8,378 nucleotides of DNA from Candidatus Omnitrophota bacterium (lineage in GTDB: Bacteria > Omnitrophota > Gorgyraeia > Zapsychrales > Fredricksoniimonadaceae). Made by a program: the position numbers and the translations under genes. Below are positions 1 through 6,490 of this stretch, in pieces; position 1 is the stretch's first letter, and the number at the start of each line of letters is the position of its first letter. The stretch is taken from positions 1 to 8,378 of the forward strand of contig JAGNTT010000081.1 of NCBI GenBank assembly GCA_017987425.1. The letters are read 5' to 3'. Below the pieces are notes generated by a model. It was not told where the DNA came from and searched no databases. It saw only the letters and a list, made by a program, of their open reading frames with translations.

Positions 1-941
1 AAAGCGGCGCCTTTACGCAGATTATCCGAAACGACCCACAAATTCAGACCGTTCTTTATGGTTTCATCTTCGCGGATACGTCCGACATACGTATCGTCCT
101 TACCGTCGACATCAATAGGCATGGGATAGCGGCCGTTCTTGACATCATCAATCACCTTAACGCCCGGAGCTTTCTTCAAAAGCTTGATCGCCTGCTCGCG
201 GGTGATCTTCCTGGCCGTCTCGATATTGACCGACTCGCTGTGACTGTTAAAAACAGGCACCCGCACGCAAGTCGCTGAGACCTTGATATTTTTATCGTGC
301 ATAATTTTTTTGGTTTCGTTGACCATTTTCATCTCTTCTTTGGTGTAATAGTTGTCAACGAATACATCAATCTGCGGAATCAGATTATGAGCGATGCGGT
401 GCTGAAATTTTTTGACTGCAGAACTTCCCTGAACCTGGCTGCGCAATTCATCAACAGCTTCGGCTCCGGCTCCGGAAACAGCCTGATAAGTCGAAACGAT
501 GATGCGTTTTATCTTTGCATAATCATGCAAGGGTTTTAACGCCACGAGCATCTGGATCGTCGAGCAGTTGGGATTGGCAATGATGCCCTTGTGTTTTTTG
601 ATATCTTCCGGATTGACTTCCGGGACAACCAGAGGCACATTAGGGTCCATACGAAAATAGCTGGTGTTATCAATAACCACCGCGCCGGCCTTGGCTGCTA
701 CTGGCGCCCATTCCTTGCTGATGTCGGCACCGGGAGAACTTAAAACGATATCAATTCCGTCGAACGAATTTTTGTTCAAAGGCTGATATTCGATACCATC
801 CAAGTTGCCGCCAGCACCGCTCGGCGACAAAAGACGAAGTTCGCCGACAGGAAACTTTCTGTCTTTCACTATTGTATACATGCACTGACCGACAGCCCCG
901 CGGATTCCCAGAATAGCGACGTTATATTTTCTTTTGGCCAT
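1..941 (-). CDS. asd: Aspartate-semialdehyde dehydrogenase, C-terminus cut by window edge
   Basis: This cytoplasmic enzyme reduces L-4-aspartyl phosphate to L-aspartate 4-semialdehyde with NADPH, the branch point to lysine/diaminopimelate, threonine and methionine. The 313 visible codons start with MAKRKYNVAILG and a nucleotide-binding loop GIRGAVG (residues 12-18); the Arg in this loop also occurs in E. coli Asd. The catalytic Cys is Cys126 in NPNCST, followed by the QAVSGAG segment, and the catalytic His is His234 in RVPVFNSHSESV. Family length is about 330-345 residues, so only the last 20-30 residues should be missing beyond base 1. The ATG at 941 is preceded by GGAG five bases upstream. 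It lies 17 bases after leuB, a pairing common in bacteria, and is probably co-transcribed with it. The assignment is secure. Confidence 0.96.
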   Translation of the reverse strand, partial: MAKRKYNVAILGIRGAVGQCMYTIVKDRKFPVGELRLLSPSGAGGNLDGIEYQPLNKNSFDGIDIVLSSPGADISKEWAPVAAKAGAVVIDNTSYFRMDPNVPLVVPEVNPEDIKKHKGIIANPNCSTIQMLVALKPLHDYAKIKRIIVSTYQAVSGAGAEAVDELRSQVQGSSAVKKFQHRIAHNLIPQIDVFVDNYYTKEEMKMVNETKKIMHDKNIKVSATCVRVPVFNSHSESVNIETARKITREQAIKLLKKAPGVKVIDDVKNGRYPMPIDVDGKDDTYVGRIREDETIKNGLNLWVVSDNLRKGAA

Positions 942-958
942 AATATCTCCGAAATGAA

Positions 959-2071
959 TTAGTTTACTTGGGACAAAGCCTCGACAACCATATCCCCGAT
1001 CTGACTTGTGGAATAACCCATTTTACCGACGAGCATAGAATTCATCTTCTTAATGACTGTCGTCATCGCTTTCTCAACACTCGCGGCCGCTTTTGGTTCA
1101 CCCAGATAATCCAGCATCAATTTGATGGTGGCAATGGCGGCGATCGGATTAATGACACCCTTACCCGTAAATTGCGGCGCACTTCCGTGCACCGGCTCAA
1201 ACATGCTCACACCTTTAGGATTGATGTTGCCGCTGGGGGCAACTCCCATCCCGCCCTGGGTCACAGCTGCCAGATCGGTGATGATATCGCCGAACATGTT
1301 AGTCGTTACAATAGTGTCAAACCGCTCGGGAGATTCGATCATGTAAATACACATGGCATCGACGTGCACATAGTCCGTCTTGATTTGAGGATATTCTTTG
1401 GCTACTGAATTAAAAACGCGGTCCCACAAATCAAACACATAGGTCAAGACATTGGACTTGCCGCACAAGGTGATCTTGCCGATGAAGCCCGCTTTTAATT
1501 CCTCCGGAGTCAGACCGCGCCAGGAATTTTCCTTATGTCTCTGCTTTGTCAACTCAAACGCGTAACGGACACAACGTTCGACCTGCATGCGCGAATAAAT
1601 CATAACCTGGGTCGCCACTTCATCGGCAGTCCCTTTGTTGCGAAATTCGCCCTGCCCCGTATATACGTCCCCGGTATTCTCACGCACGACAATGTAATCA
1701 ATATCTTCCGGCTTTTTATTCTTGATCGGCGTCTCCACGTTCTCATACAAGCATACGGGGCGGAGATTTATGTACTGTTCAAAATCAAAACGAAGCTTCA
1801 ACAAAATTCCACGTTCGAGAATGCCTGGCTTCACATCCGGATGCCCGACGGCTCCAAGATAGATGACATCAAAATTTTTGAATTCCTTCATGGCGGAGTC
1901 CGGCAGAACTTCTCCGGTTTTCAGATAATGCGCACCGCCGTAATTGAATTTCTTGGTATTTATTTTAAATTTGTATTTATCGGCCACCGTCTGAAGAACT
2001 TTGAGTCCCTCTGCTACAACTTCGGGACCGATACCGTCGCCGGGAATGACAGCAATATTATATGTTTTCAT
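959..2071 (-). CDS. leuB: 3-isopropylmalate dehydrogenase (beta-decarboxylating dehydrogenase family)
   Basis: The likely reaction is NAD-dependent oxidation and decarboxylation of 3-isopropylmalate to 2-ketoisocaproate in leucine synthesis. The 370-residue protein opens with MKTYNIAVIPGDGIGPEV. The substrate-contact segment ERGILLKLRF (86-95) with Arg104 in NLRP fits the isopropylmalate branch and lacks the Ser motif of isocitrate dehydrogenase. Tyr137, Lys205 and Asp238 match the catalytic residues, and Asp262 and Asp266 (MFGDIITDLAA) the metal-site residues. GSAPQFTGKGVINPIA is the cofactor loop. The start at 2071 is chosen because AAAGGT precedes it and the family N-terminus begins there; an in-frame ATG at 2194 would extend back into fabF. 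The gene is 46 bases after fabF and 17 before asd. No leuA, leuC or leuD is in the window, so a tartrate/malate-type substrate within the same family is not fully excluded. Confidence 0.88.
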   Translation of the reverse strand: MKTYNIAVIPGDGIGPEVVAEGLKVLQTVADKYKFKINTKKFNYGGAHYLKTGEVLPDSAMKEFKNFDVIYLGAVGHPDVKPGILERGILLKLRFDFEQYINLRPVCLYENVETPIKNKKPEDIDYIVVRENTGDVYTGQGEFRNKGTADEVATQVMIYSRMQVERCVRYAFELTKQRHKENSWRGLTPEELKAGFIGKITLCGKSNVLTYVFDLWDRVFNSVAKEYPQIKTDYVHVDAMCIYMIESPERFDTIVTTNMFGDIITDLAAVTQGGMGVAPSGNINPKGVSMFEPVHGSAPQFTGKGVINPIAAIATIKLMLDYLGEPKAAASVEKAMTTVIKKMNSMLVGKMGYSTSQIGDMVVEALSQVN

Positions 2072-2117
2072 AATACCTTTATTAGTGCGCCGACAATCAA
2101 CAAATTTAACCGGATCT

Positions 2118-3365
2118 TTATTCTTGAAATCGTTTAACGACCAACGTGGCGTTATGACCGCCGAATCCGAGTGAATTTGAAAGGCAGATATCAACCTTCA
2201 TTTTACGGGCGACATTCGGAACATAGTCAAGATCGCACTCGGGGTCAGGGGTTTCCAAATTGATGGTGGGCGGAACAATGTTATCCCGGATGGCCAGGAT
2301 ACAAGCCTGCAGCTCGACGGCGCCTGCAGCACCCAAGAGATGACCAGTCATAGATTTGGTCGAACTGACGGGAACTTTGCGGGCATAATCACCAAATGTC
2401 TTTTTTATAGCTATCGTTTCGACCTTGTCGTTTAAATAGGTCGATGTGCCGTGGGCATTAATATAGGAAACCTGTTCGGGCCTTACACCAGCATCCTTCA
2501 TTGCCTCCTGCATCGCACGGACCGCGCCTTCACCCCCCTCATCGGGAGCCGTCGTATGATATGCATCTGCGGTACGCCCGTAGCCGGACATCTCGGCGTA
2601 AATTTTAGCCCCGCGTTTTTGGGCGTGTTCGAGAGACTCCAGAATGACAACACCCGCTCCTTCACCCATGACAAAACCGTCGCGGTGAAGATCAAATGGA
2701 CGACTTGCTTTTTCGGGAGCGTCATTGCGTTTAGAAAGAGCTTTGAGGGCGCAAAATCCGCCAACTCCCAAGATAGTCGTCGCGCTTTCCGTCCCGCCGG
2801 CGATCATGGCATCCACTTCGCCATACTGGATCATGCGAAATGCATCACCGATAGAGTTGGCAGCAGTTGCGCAGGCAGTAACTACGCATGTGCACGGACC
2901 TTTGGCGCCGGACATGATTGAAACTTGGCCGGACGCTTCATTGATAATCATCTTGGGAATAAAGAATGGAGAAATGCGGCTGGGACCTTTTTCCAAATAT
3001 TTTTCGTATTCCTCCTCGGCGGAACGGATGCTGCCGATACCGGAACCGATCAGAACGCCTATGCGGTGAGCATCAAGACTGCGAACATCCATGTTTGCAT
3101 CAGCGAGCGCTTCCTTGGCGGCGACAACGGCAAGCTGGATGAATCTTGAAAAATTACGGGCGTCTTTCGAATTAAAATGCTGCAGCGGATCATAATCGAT
3201 AACGTCGCCGGAGATGCGGGAATCGAATTGGGCCGCATCGAAATGAGTAATCTGACGAATCCCGCTTTTGCCCTCAACCAGAGACTTCCAGAATTTCTCA
3301 ATACCCGATCCGACGGGAGAAACAACTCCCATACCTGTAATTACAACTCGCTTTTTGTCTGCCAT
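2118..3365 (-). CDS. fabF: Beta-ketoacyl-ACP synthase II (3-oxoacyl-ACP synthase)
   Basis: This condensing enzyme of type II fatty acid synthesis elongates acyl-ACP with malonyl-ACP in the cytoplasm. At 415 residues it is full length. It starts MADKKRVVITGMGVVSPVG and carries the complete Cys-His-His site: Cys165 in VTACATA, His305 in NAHGTST and His342 in MTGHLLGAAGA, with Lys337 in STKSMTG. Phe401 in GFGGHN corresponds to the gating Phe of FabF. The spacing of these residues matches E. coli FabF within two positions, which argues for KAS II rather than FabH (Cys-His-Asn). The start is supported by AAAGGAAAA just upstream. It lies 80 bases after acpP, its substrate carrier, with a strong stem-loop in the gap. 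No missing residues were seen. Confidence 0.97.
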   Translation of the reverse strand: MADKKRVVITGMGVVSPVGSGIEKFWKSLVEGKSGIRQITHFDAAQFDSRISGDVIDYDPLQHFNSKDARNFSRFIQLAVVAAKEALADANMDVRSLDAHRIGVLIGSGIGSIRSAEEEYEKYLEKGPSRISPFFIPKMIINEASGQVSIMSGAKGPCTCVVTACATAANSIGDAFRMIQYGEVDAMIAGGTESATTILGVGGFCALKALSKRNDAPEKASRPFDLHRDGFVMGEGAGVVILESLEHAQKRGAKIYAEMSGYGRTADAYHTTAPDEGGEGAVRAMQEAMKDAGVRPEQVSYINAHGTSTYLNDKVETIAIKKTFGDYARKVPVSSTKSMTGHLLGAAGAVELQACILAIRDNIVPPTINLETPDPECDLDYVPNVARKMKVDICLSNSLGFGGHNATLVVKRFQE

Positions 3366-3384
3366 GAAATTTTCCTTTAAAATG

Positions 3385-3414
3385 TTTTTGCCCCGAACAA
3401 GGTCGGGGCAAAAA
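3385..3414 (-). promoter_or_regulatory. Stem-loop between acpP and fabF
   Basis: A perfect 12-bp inverted repeat with a 6-base loop: arms 3385-3396 and 3403-3414. The core is a GC-rich 7-bp stem (GCCCCGA/TCGGGGC) extended by five T-A pairs. It lies in the 80-base gap after the acpP stop and before the fabF Shine-Dalgarno site. In the direction of the operon the T-run is on the 5' side and an A-run follows the stem, so it is not a classical intrinsic terminator on either strand. More likely (inference) it is an mRNA-stabilising or processing structure, or a partial attenuator, that lets acpP accumulate above fabF. It could also act at the DNA level. Confidence 0.7.
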
Positions 3415-3445
3415 AATAGATCATCTATAATAATCTATACAACAC

Positions 3446-3685
3446 TTAAGCGGACGCTGCTTTGGATTCGATATACTTAATGGCATCTCCTACCGTCTGC
3501 ATCTTTTCCGCATCTTCGTCGGGAATCTCGACGTTAAATTCTTCTTCGAGGGCCATGATCAACTCGACAGTATCGAGAGAGTCGGCACCAAGATCATCAA
3601 TAAAAGAAGCTTCAGGAGTTACTTCTTCAGGTTTTACTCCGAGCTGCTCTGCTATGATTGATTTAATCTTTTCTTGCACTGCCAT
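3446..3685 (-). CDS. acpP: Acyl carrier protein
   Basis: Small acidic carrier, 79 residues, that holds growing acyl chains on a 4'-phosphopantetheine arm during fatty acid synthesis. The attachment site is Ser36 in DDLGADSLDTVELIMALEEEF, the canonical DSL motif at the start of helix II. The acidic helix II/III region (EEEF..EIPDEDAEKM) and length are typical, and the tail ending KYIESKAASA resembles that of standard AcpP. It lies between fabG and fabF, the most common arrangement. The start has the strongest ribosome binding site in the window (AAGGAGG, seven bases upstream), fitting the high abundance of ACP. Activation by an AcpS-type phosphopantetheinyl transferase is required; none is in the window. 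Identification is certain. Confidence 0.98.
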   Translation of the reverse strand: MAVQEKIKSIIAEQLGVKPEEVTPEASFIDDLGADSLDTVELIMALEEEFNVEIPDEDAEKMQTVGDAIKYIESKAASA

Positions 3686-3692
3686 TACATTG

Positions 3693-3699
3693 CCTCCTT
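3693..3699 (-). promoter_or_regulatory. Strong Shine-Dalgarno site of acpP
   Basis: AAGGAGG on the minus strand, seven bases before the acpP ATG. It is a longer match to the anti-Shine-Dalgarno sequence than the AAAGG/GGAG-type sites of the neighbouring genes, consistent with high translation of the carrier protein. Confidence 0.85.
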
Positions 3700-3754
3700 G
3701 TTTGCGCCAATTACTTTAGATATAAAATATGTGAATTAAAATAACCGGGACCAA

Positions 3755-4495
3755 TCAGATCGCCAAACCGCCGTCTACTACAATTGTTTGACCTGTCACA
3801 TAATCGGCGGCTTTGGATGCCAAAAACATACACGCCCCTGCGACATCGGATGCTTCCCCCATACGTCCAAGCGGAACATGTTTTAAAATCTCTTCCGTGA
3901 CTTTTTCGCCCAACTGGGCCGTCATGTCAGTCCGAATGTATCCTGGAGCTACAACATTCGAGGTAATCCCGCGGGAAGCCAACTCCTTGGCGACTGATTT
4001 TGAAAAGCCAATGATGCCTGCCTTACTGGCGGCATAATTAGCTTGTCCTGCATTACCGGTTATTCCAATGATCGATGCGATACTGATGATCTTGCCTTTT
4101 TTCGCCCTCAGCATCGCTTTTGAGACAATCTTAGTGGTGATAAAAACACCTTTAAGATTGACGTTAATGACTTCATCCCAATCACTTTCGGAGAGACGAA
4201 GCAATAAATTATCACGCGTAACCCCTGCGTTGTTAATTAATATATCAATGCGCTTATGTTTGTCAAGAATTTTATTGACGGTTTCTTGCACTTGATCGAC
4301 GACAGTGACGTCACATACAAAACCATCGGCTTTTCCGCCATCCTGGACGATGGATTTGACTGTTTCCTCGACCAAAACGGCATTCCTACCCACCACAAGA
4401 GCGGTCGCCCCCTCTTTGGCAAAGGCCGCAGCAATAGCTTTACCTATACCTCTGGTTGAACCCGTGACTAAAACGACTTCATCTGTGAATCTCAT
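3755..4495 (-). CDS. fabG: 3-oxoacyl-ACP reductase
   Basis: NADPH-dependent short-chain dehydrogenase that reduces 3-oxoacyl-ACP to (R)-3-hydroxyacyl-ACP, the first reduction of each fatty acid elongation cycle. The 246 residues show the Rossmann cofactor motif TGSTRGIG (11-18), NNAG (88-91), and the catalytic tetrad Asn113 (NVNLKGVF), Ser141 (ASIIG), Tyr154 and Lys158 (YAASK). The segment VAPGYIRTDMT and the C-terminus VTGQTIVVDGGLAI are typical of FabG. The ATG at 4495 has GAAGGA five bases upstream. SDR enzymes are hard to assign from sequence alone, but position directly before acpP and fabF makes FabG nearly certain. It lies 63 bases after the fxsA-type gene, and a weak promoter may sit in that gap. 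Confidence 0.96.
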   Translation of the reverse strand: MRFTDEVVLVTGSTRGIGKAIAAAFAKEGATALVVGRNAVLVEETVKSIVQDGGKADGFVCDVTVVDQVQETVNKILDKHKRIDILINNAGVTRDNLLLRLSESDWDEVINVNLKGVFITTKIVSKAMLRAKKGKIISIASIIGITGNAGQANYAASKAGIIGFSKSVAKELASRGITSNVVAPGYIRTDMTAQLGEKVTEEILKHVPLGRMGEASDVAGACMFLASKAADYVTGQTIVVDGGLAI

Positions 4496-4521
4496 ATCCG
4501 TCCTTCTTTTAAAACAGAGTT

Positions 4522-4549
4522 ATAATATCAACGCTTTTAATTAAGACAA
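4522..4549 (-). promoter_or_regulatory. Possible weak sigma70 promoter before fabG
   Basis: In the AT-rich 63-base gap before fabG the minus strand shows TTGTCT (4544-4549), a 16-base spacer and TATTAT (4522-4527). This could start transcription of the fatty acid genes independently of the folE promoter. The match is imperfect, and AT-rich gaps often give such matches by chance. Confidence 0.28.
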
Positions 4550-4558
4550 GCAAAAGTT

Positions 4559-4975
4559 TTAAATTTCCGGATCATTGTACCTGCTGATCGGGACAATCGT
4601 AATTGTTTGCCCGCGGTCAAACCTCGATTTGATCACAAATGCCAGCAGCTTCCTTAATAAAAGCCGCGCCCACGGGATGAGCAGAATAAAACCGATCACA
4701 TCCCCTATAATTCCGGGAGCAATGAGGCATACACCTCCCACAAACATCAGTAAACCGTCTAGAACCTCCGCATTCGGCATAGCACCCCTGTTAAGACGTT
4801 CGCTGATTTTCTGCAAAATTACAAAGCCCTGAATGCGCATCATGACTGTTCCAATGACGCCCGTGCCAATGATAATCAAAATTGCATTCAGCATGCCGAC
4901 ATGATTGCCGACTTTAATCAGGACGGCAATCTCAACAAGGGTCATGGCTATAAAAAACAGTATCGGAGAAGGCAT
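4559..4975 (-). CDS. fxsA: FxsA family inner-membrane protein
   Basis: A 138-residue membrane protein of the FxsA family, named for the E. coli protein whose overproduction relieves F-plasmid exclusion of phage T7; the normal cellular role is not established. Hydrophobic segments lie at about 4-21 (with Glu15), 28-47, and a long stretch 73-101. Family features are the EIAVLIKVGNHVG start, RIQG (47-50), a G-x-M-P turn (64-67), and the APGIIGDVIGFILLIPWAR segment (86-104), which matches the conserved PGxxxDxxGxxLLxPxxR pattern. A basic tail with RSRFDRG-like character follows. The ATG lies one base after the folK stop (TGATATG) with AAGGTGG upstream inside folK, so translation is probably coupled. 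It is an unexpected member of a pterin and fatty acid cluster. Confidence 0.85.
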   Translation of the reverse strand: MPSPILFFIAMTLVEIAVLIKVGNHVGMLNAILIIIGTGVIGTVMMRIQGFVILQKISERLNRGAMPNAEVLDGLLMFVGGVCLIAPGIIGDVIGFILLIPWARLLLRKLLAFVIKSRFDRGQTITIVPISRYNDPEI

Positions 4976-4976
4976 A

Positions 4977-5378
4977 TCAAACCACCTTACTGTGATCGTA
5001 ATGAAGATTAGGCAAAAGCTCCAGAATAATTGTTCTCAAAAAATCCCATTCATAAAAAAACGGATCGACAATCGAATCATTCCAGACATGAACGTCGAAA
5101 TCGATAATACGCGGCTTATTGCAGTGCATGGCGTTCGTCCGACCCATGCCGATTTCGAATTCTTTAAGAATAGTTTTTACTTGTGATTCAGACAAATCGG
5201 TTTCAATAAGGACGCCGCCGTTAACGAACTCGGGCTGATGAAAATTACCTTTGGGAGGAGTTTTTAGGAATCTGGAAAAACGTATGACACGAAAACGTCC
5301 ACAGATGAGAACCCTCCCCTGTTCAATGTTTTTTTCGGGATCGATATTCGAACCCAACCCGATGACCGCACGATTCAT
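4977..5378 (-). CDS. folK: 2-amino-4-hydroxy-6-hydroxymethyldihydropteridine diphosphokinase, short and divergent
   Basis: HPPK transfers pyrophosphate from ATP to 6-hydroxymethyl-7,8-dihydropterin, making the substrate of dihydropteroate synthase (FolP, not in the window). Family features are GLGSNIDPEKNI (7-18), TPPKGN (40-45), PEFVNGGVLIETDLS (49-63), MGR with Arg80, and the catalytic block PRIIDFDV with Arg90, Asp93 and Asp95 as the magnesium-binding pair. At 133 residues it is shorter than the usual 150-170. After the DxD block the expected LPHPRxxxRxFVLxPL motif, which contributes an ATP-contacting His and Arg in E. coli, is not recognisable; VDPFFYEWDFLRTIILELLP stands in its place. 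The start overlaps the preceding stop by four bases (ATGA), indicating translational coupling. The family call is good; full activity is less sure. Confidence 0.82.
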   Translation of the reverse strand: MNRAVIGLGSNIDPEKNIEQGRVLICGRFRVIRFSRFLKTPPKGNFHQPEFVNGGVLIETDLSESQVKTILKEFEIGMGRTNAMHCNKPRIIDFDVHVWNDSIVDPFFYEWDFLRTIILELLPNLHYDHSKVV

Positions 5379-5728
5379 CTGTTCTTTGCCTCAAGTTCGA
5401 CCGACACCGACCGGGCAAACCGCAGCGCTCCCGGCTTGTCTATCCGCACTCTCGCCCATTTGACTTTGGAATCCTCGAGCACGATTTTGAGCACGCTGTC
5501 GGACATTTTTTCTAATAGAAAATATTTGGAGGCTTCCACGTGTCCGATGATCTTTTTGGTGATCGCTTTGTAATCGACGGTGTCTTTGACTCGGTCGCTT
5601 TTGACGGCTTTAGACGCATTAAATTCCAGCTCGACGTTGATGATCACTTCCTGCTTCTGCTTGCGTTCCCAGTCAAAAATTCCGATGATCGTCTTCAATG
5701 ATAAATCAGTAATACGGATTGTGGCCAT
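5375..5728 (-). CDS. folB: Dihydroneopterin aldolase / dihydroneopterin triphosphate epimerase family (FolB/FolX)
   Basis: A 117-residue tunnelling-fold enzyme. FolB cleaves 7,8-dihydroneopterin to 6-hydroxymethyl-dihydropterin and glycolaldehyde; the related FolX epimerises dihydroneopterin triphosphate to the monapterin form. Visible active-site residues are Glu21 (GIFDWERKQ), Tyr53 (DTVDYK), Glu73 (LLEKMS) and Lys98 (IDKPGALRF), the positions equivalent to Glu22, Tyr54, Glu74 and Lys100 of well-studied FolB. The overall wording (IRITDLSLKTIIGI, TKKIIGHVEAS, IDKPGALRFARSVSVEL) resembles E. coli FolX at least as much as FolB. The adjacent folK, which needs the aldolase product, favours FolB; the upstream PTR1/FolM-like reductase would fit FolX. 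The ATG has GAAAGG upstream, 17 bases after the reductase gene. The family is certain, the exact activity open. Confidence 0.85.
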   Translation of the reverse strand: MATIRITDLSLKTIIGIFDWERKQKQEVIINVELEFNASKAVKSDRVKDTVDYKAITKKIIGHVEASKYFLLEKMSDSVLKIVLEDSKVKWARVRIDKPGALRFARSVSVELEAKNR

Positions 5729-5745
5729 GCTAACCTTTCATAAAA

Positions 5746-6477
5746 TCAGATGAGATGTTCCCCGCCGTCGACACAGATCGCCTGCCCAGTTACAAACTCA
5801 TTATCGAGAAGAAACGACACCGATTGGGTAATAAAATGAACATCGCCCACACGTTTGAGAGGAATTTTCCGGGCCCGCTTGGCCAGATAGCTTTTATCCT
5901 TACCCGGAGGCGGCAGGATGATACCGGGAGCAATCCCGTTAACGCGTATATCAGGAGCGAAAGCCACAGCCGATATCTTCGTCAATTCGGCAAGCGACTT
6001 CTTGGAAAGAAGATACCCCACATAATCGGTCTTGTTCTTAAAAACCTTCGTATCGAGAATATTGATGATCTGTCCCCGGCCGCACAAACGGGCAAATTCT
6101 TCGGTCAAAATAAAAGGCGCCTTAAAATTAACCGCCCAATGTTCGTCCAGCGCTTTAATCCCTTTGCGGTCCAGACCGGAAGGATTAAAGATAGACGCAT
6201 TATTAACTAAAAGGTTCAAGTGACGGAATTTCTTATGCGTCTTCTCTAATAATAGGAGAACCTGCGACTCCTTATAAAGATCGCAGGCAAAAAGCTCACA
6301 TTGCACGCCCTTTTGACGGATCTCATCGGCAACGGCAAGCGCTTCGTCCTTGGATTGATTATAGTGAAGAGCGATATCAAACCCGCGTTCGGCCAAGGTC
6401 AGGGCAATAGCTTTGCCGATCCGCTGGGCACCGCCGGTGATAAGAGCAGCATTGGAAGACTTACCTTTTAAAGCCAT
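5746..6477 (-). CDS. Pteridine reductase (PTR1/FolM-type short-chain dehydrogenase)
   Basis: NADPH-dependent SDR of 243 residues likely to reduce dihydropterins (dihydrofolate, dihydromonapterin or dihydrobiopterin) to tetrahydro forms. Three signatures separate it from FabG-like SDRs: the cofactor loop is TGGAQRIG (14-21), with Arg where ordinary SDRs have Gly; the NNAG motif is NNAS (92-95); and the catalytic Ser is replaced by Asp142 in NILDTKV, paired with Tyr155 and Lys159 (YLLSK). The same Asp-Tyr-Lys triad is known in Leishmania PTR1 and E. coli FolM. The HYNQS segment (38-42) resembles the PTR1 loop that reads the NADPH phosphate. The C-terminus FVTGQAICVDGGEHLI is also FolM-like. It lies 13 bases after folE and 17 before the FolB/FolX gene, in a clear pterin operon. 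Its Shine-Dalgarno site (GGGG) is weak. Which pterin it uses cannot be told from sequence. Confidence 0.87.
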   Translation of the reverse strand: MALKGKSSNAALITGGAQRIGKAIALTLAERGFDIALHYNQSKDEALAVADEIRQKGVQCELFACDLYKESQVLLLLEKTHKKFRHLNLLVNNASIFNPSGLDRKGIKALDEHWAVNFKAPFILTEEFARLCGRGQIINILDTKVFKNKTDYVGYLLSKKSLAELTKISAVAFAPDIRVNGIAPGIILPPPGKDKSYLAKRARKIPLKRVGDVHFITQSVSFLLDNEFVTGQAICVDGGEHLI

Positions 6478-6490
6478 AATGCCCCGGAAA

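Noticed and set aside
1535..2137. Long plus-strand open frame of 200 codons opposite leuB.
   Set aside because: It is antisense to a well-supported gene, has no recognisable domain or ribosome site, and looks like a reading-frame shadow.
2072..2194. Upstream in-frame ATG at 2194 as the start of leuB (41 extra residues).
   Set aside because: The extension runs into the end of fabF and is unlike the family; MKTYNIAVIPGDG at 2071 is the typical N-terminus and has AAAGGT upstream.
3385..3420. Intrinsic terminator after acpP.
   Set aside because: The stem is strong, but no U-run follows it on either strand; the T-run is on the 5' side of the stem. It is kept as a stem-loop instead.
3686..3754. 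Separate promoter for acpP in the AT-rich gap after fabG.
   Set aside because: TTGGTC with a 17-base spacer leads only to CATATT; the other -10-like words have wrong spacing, so the evidence is too weak.
5755..6210. Plus-strand open frame of 151 codons opposite the pteridine reductase.
   Set aside because: It lies antisense inside a conserved gene and its product shows no family features.
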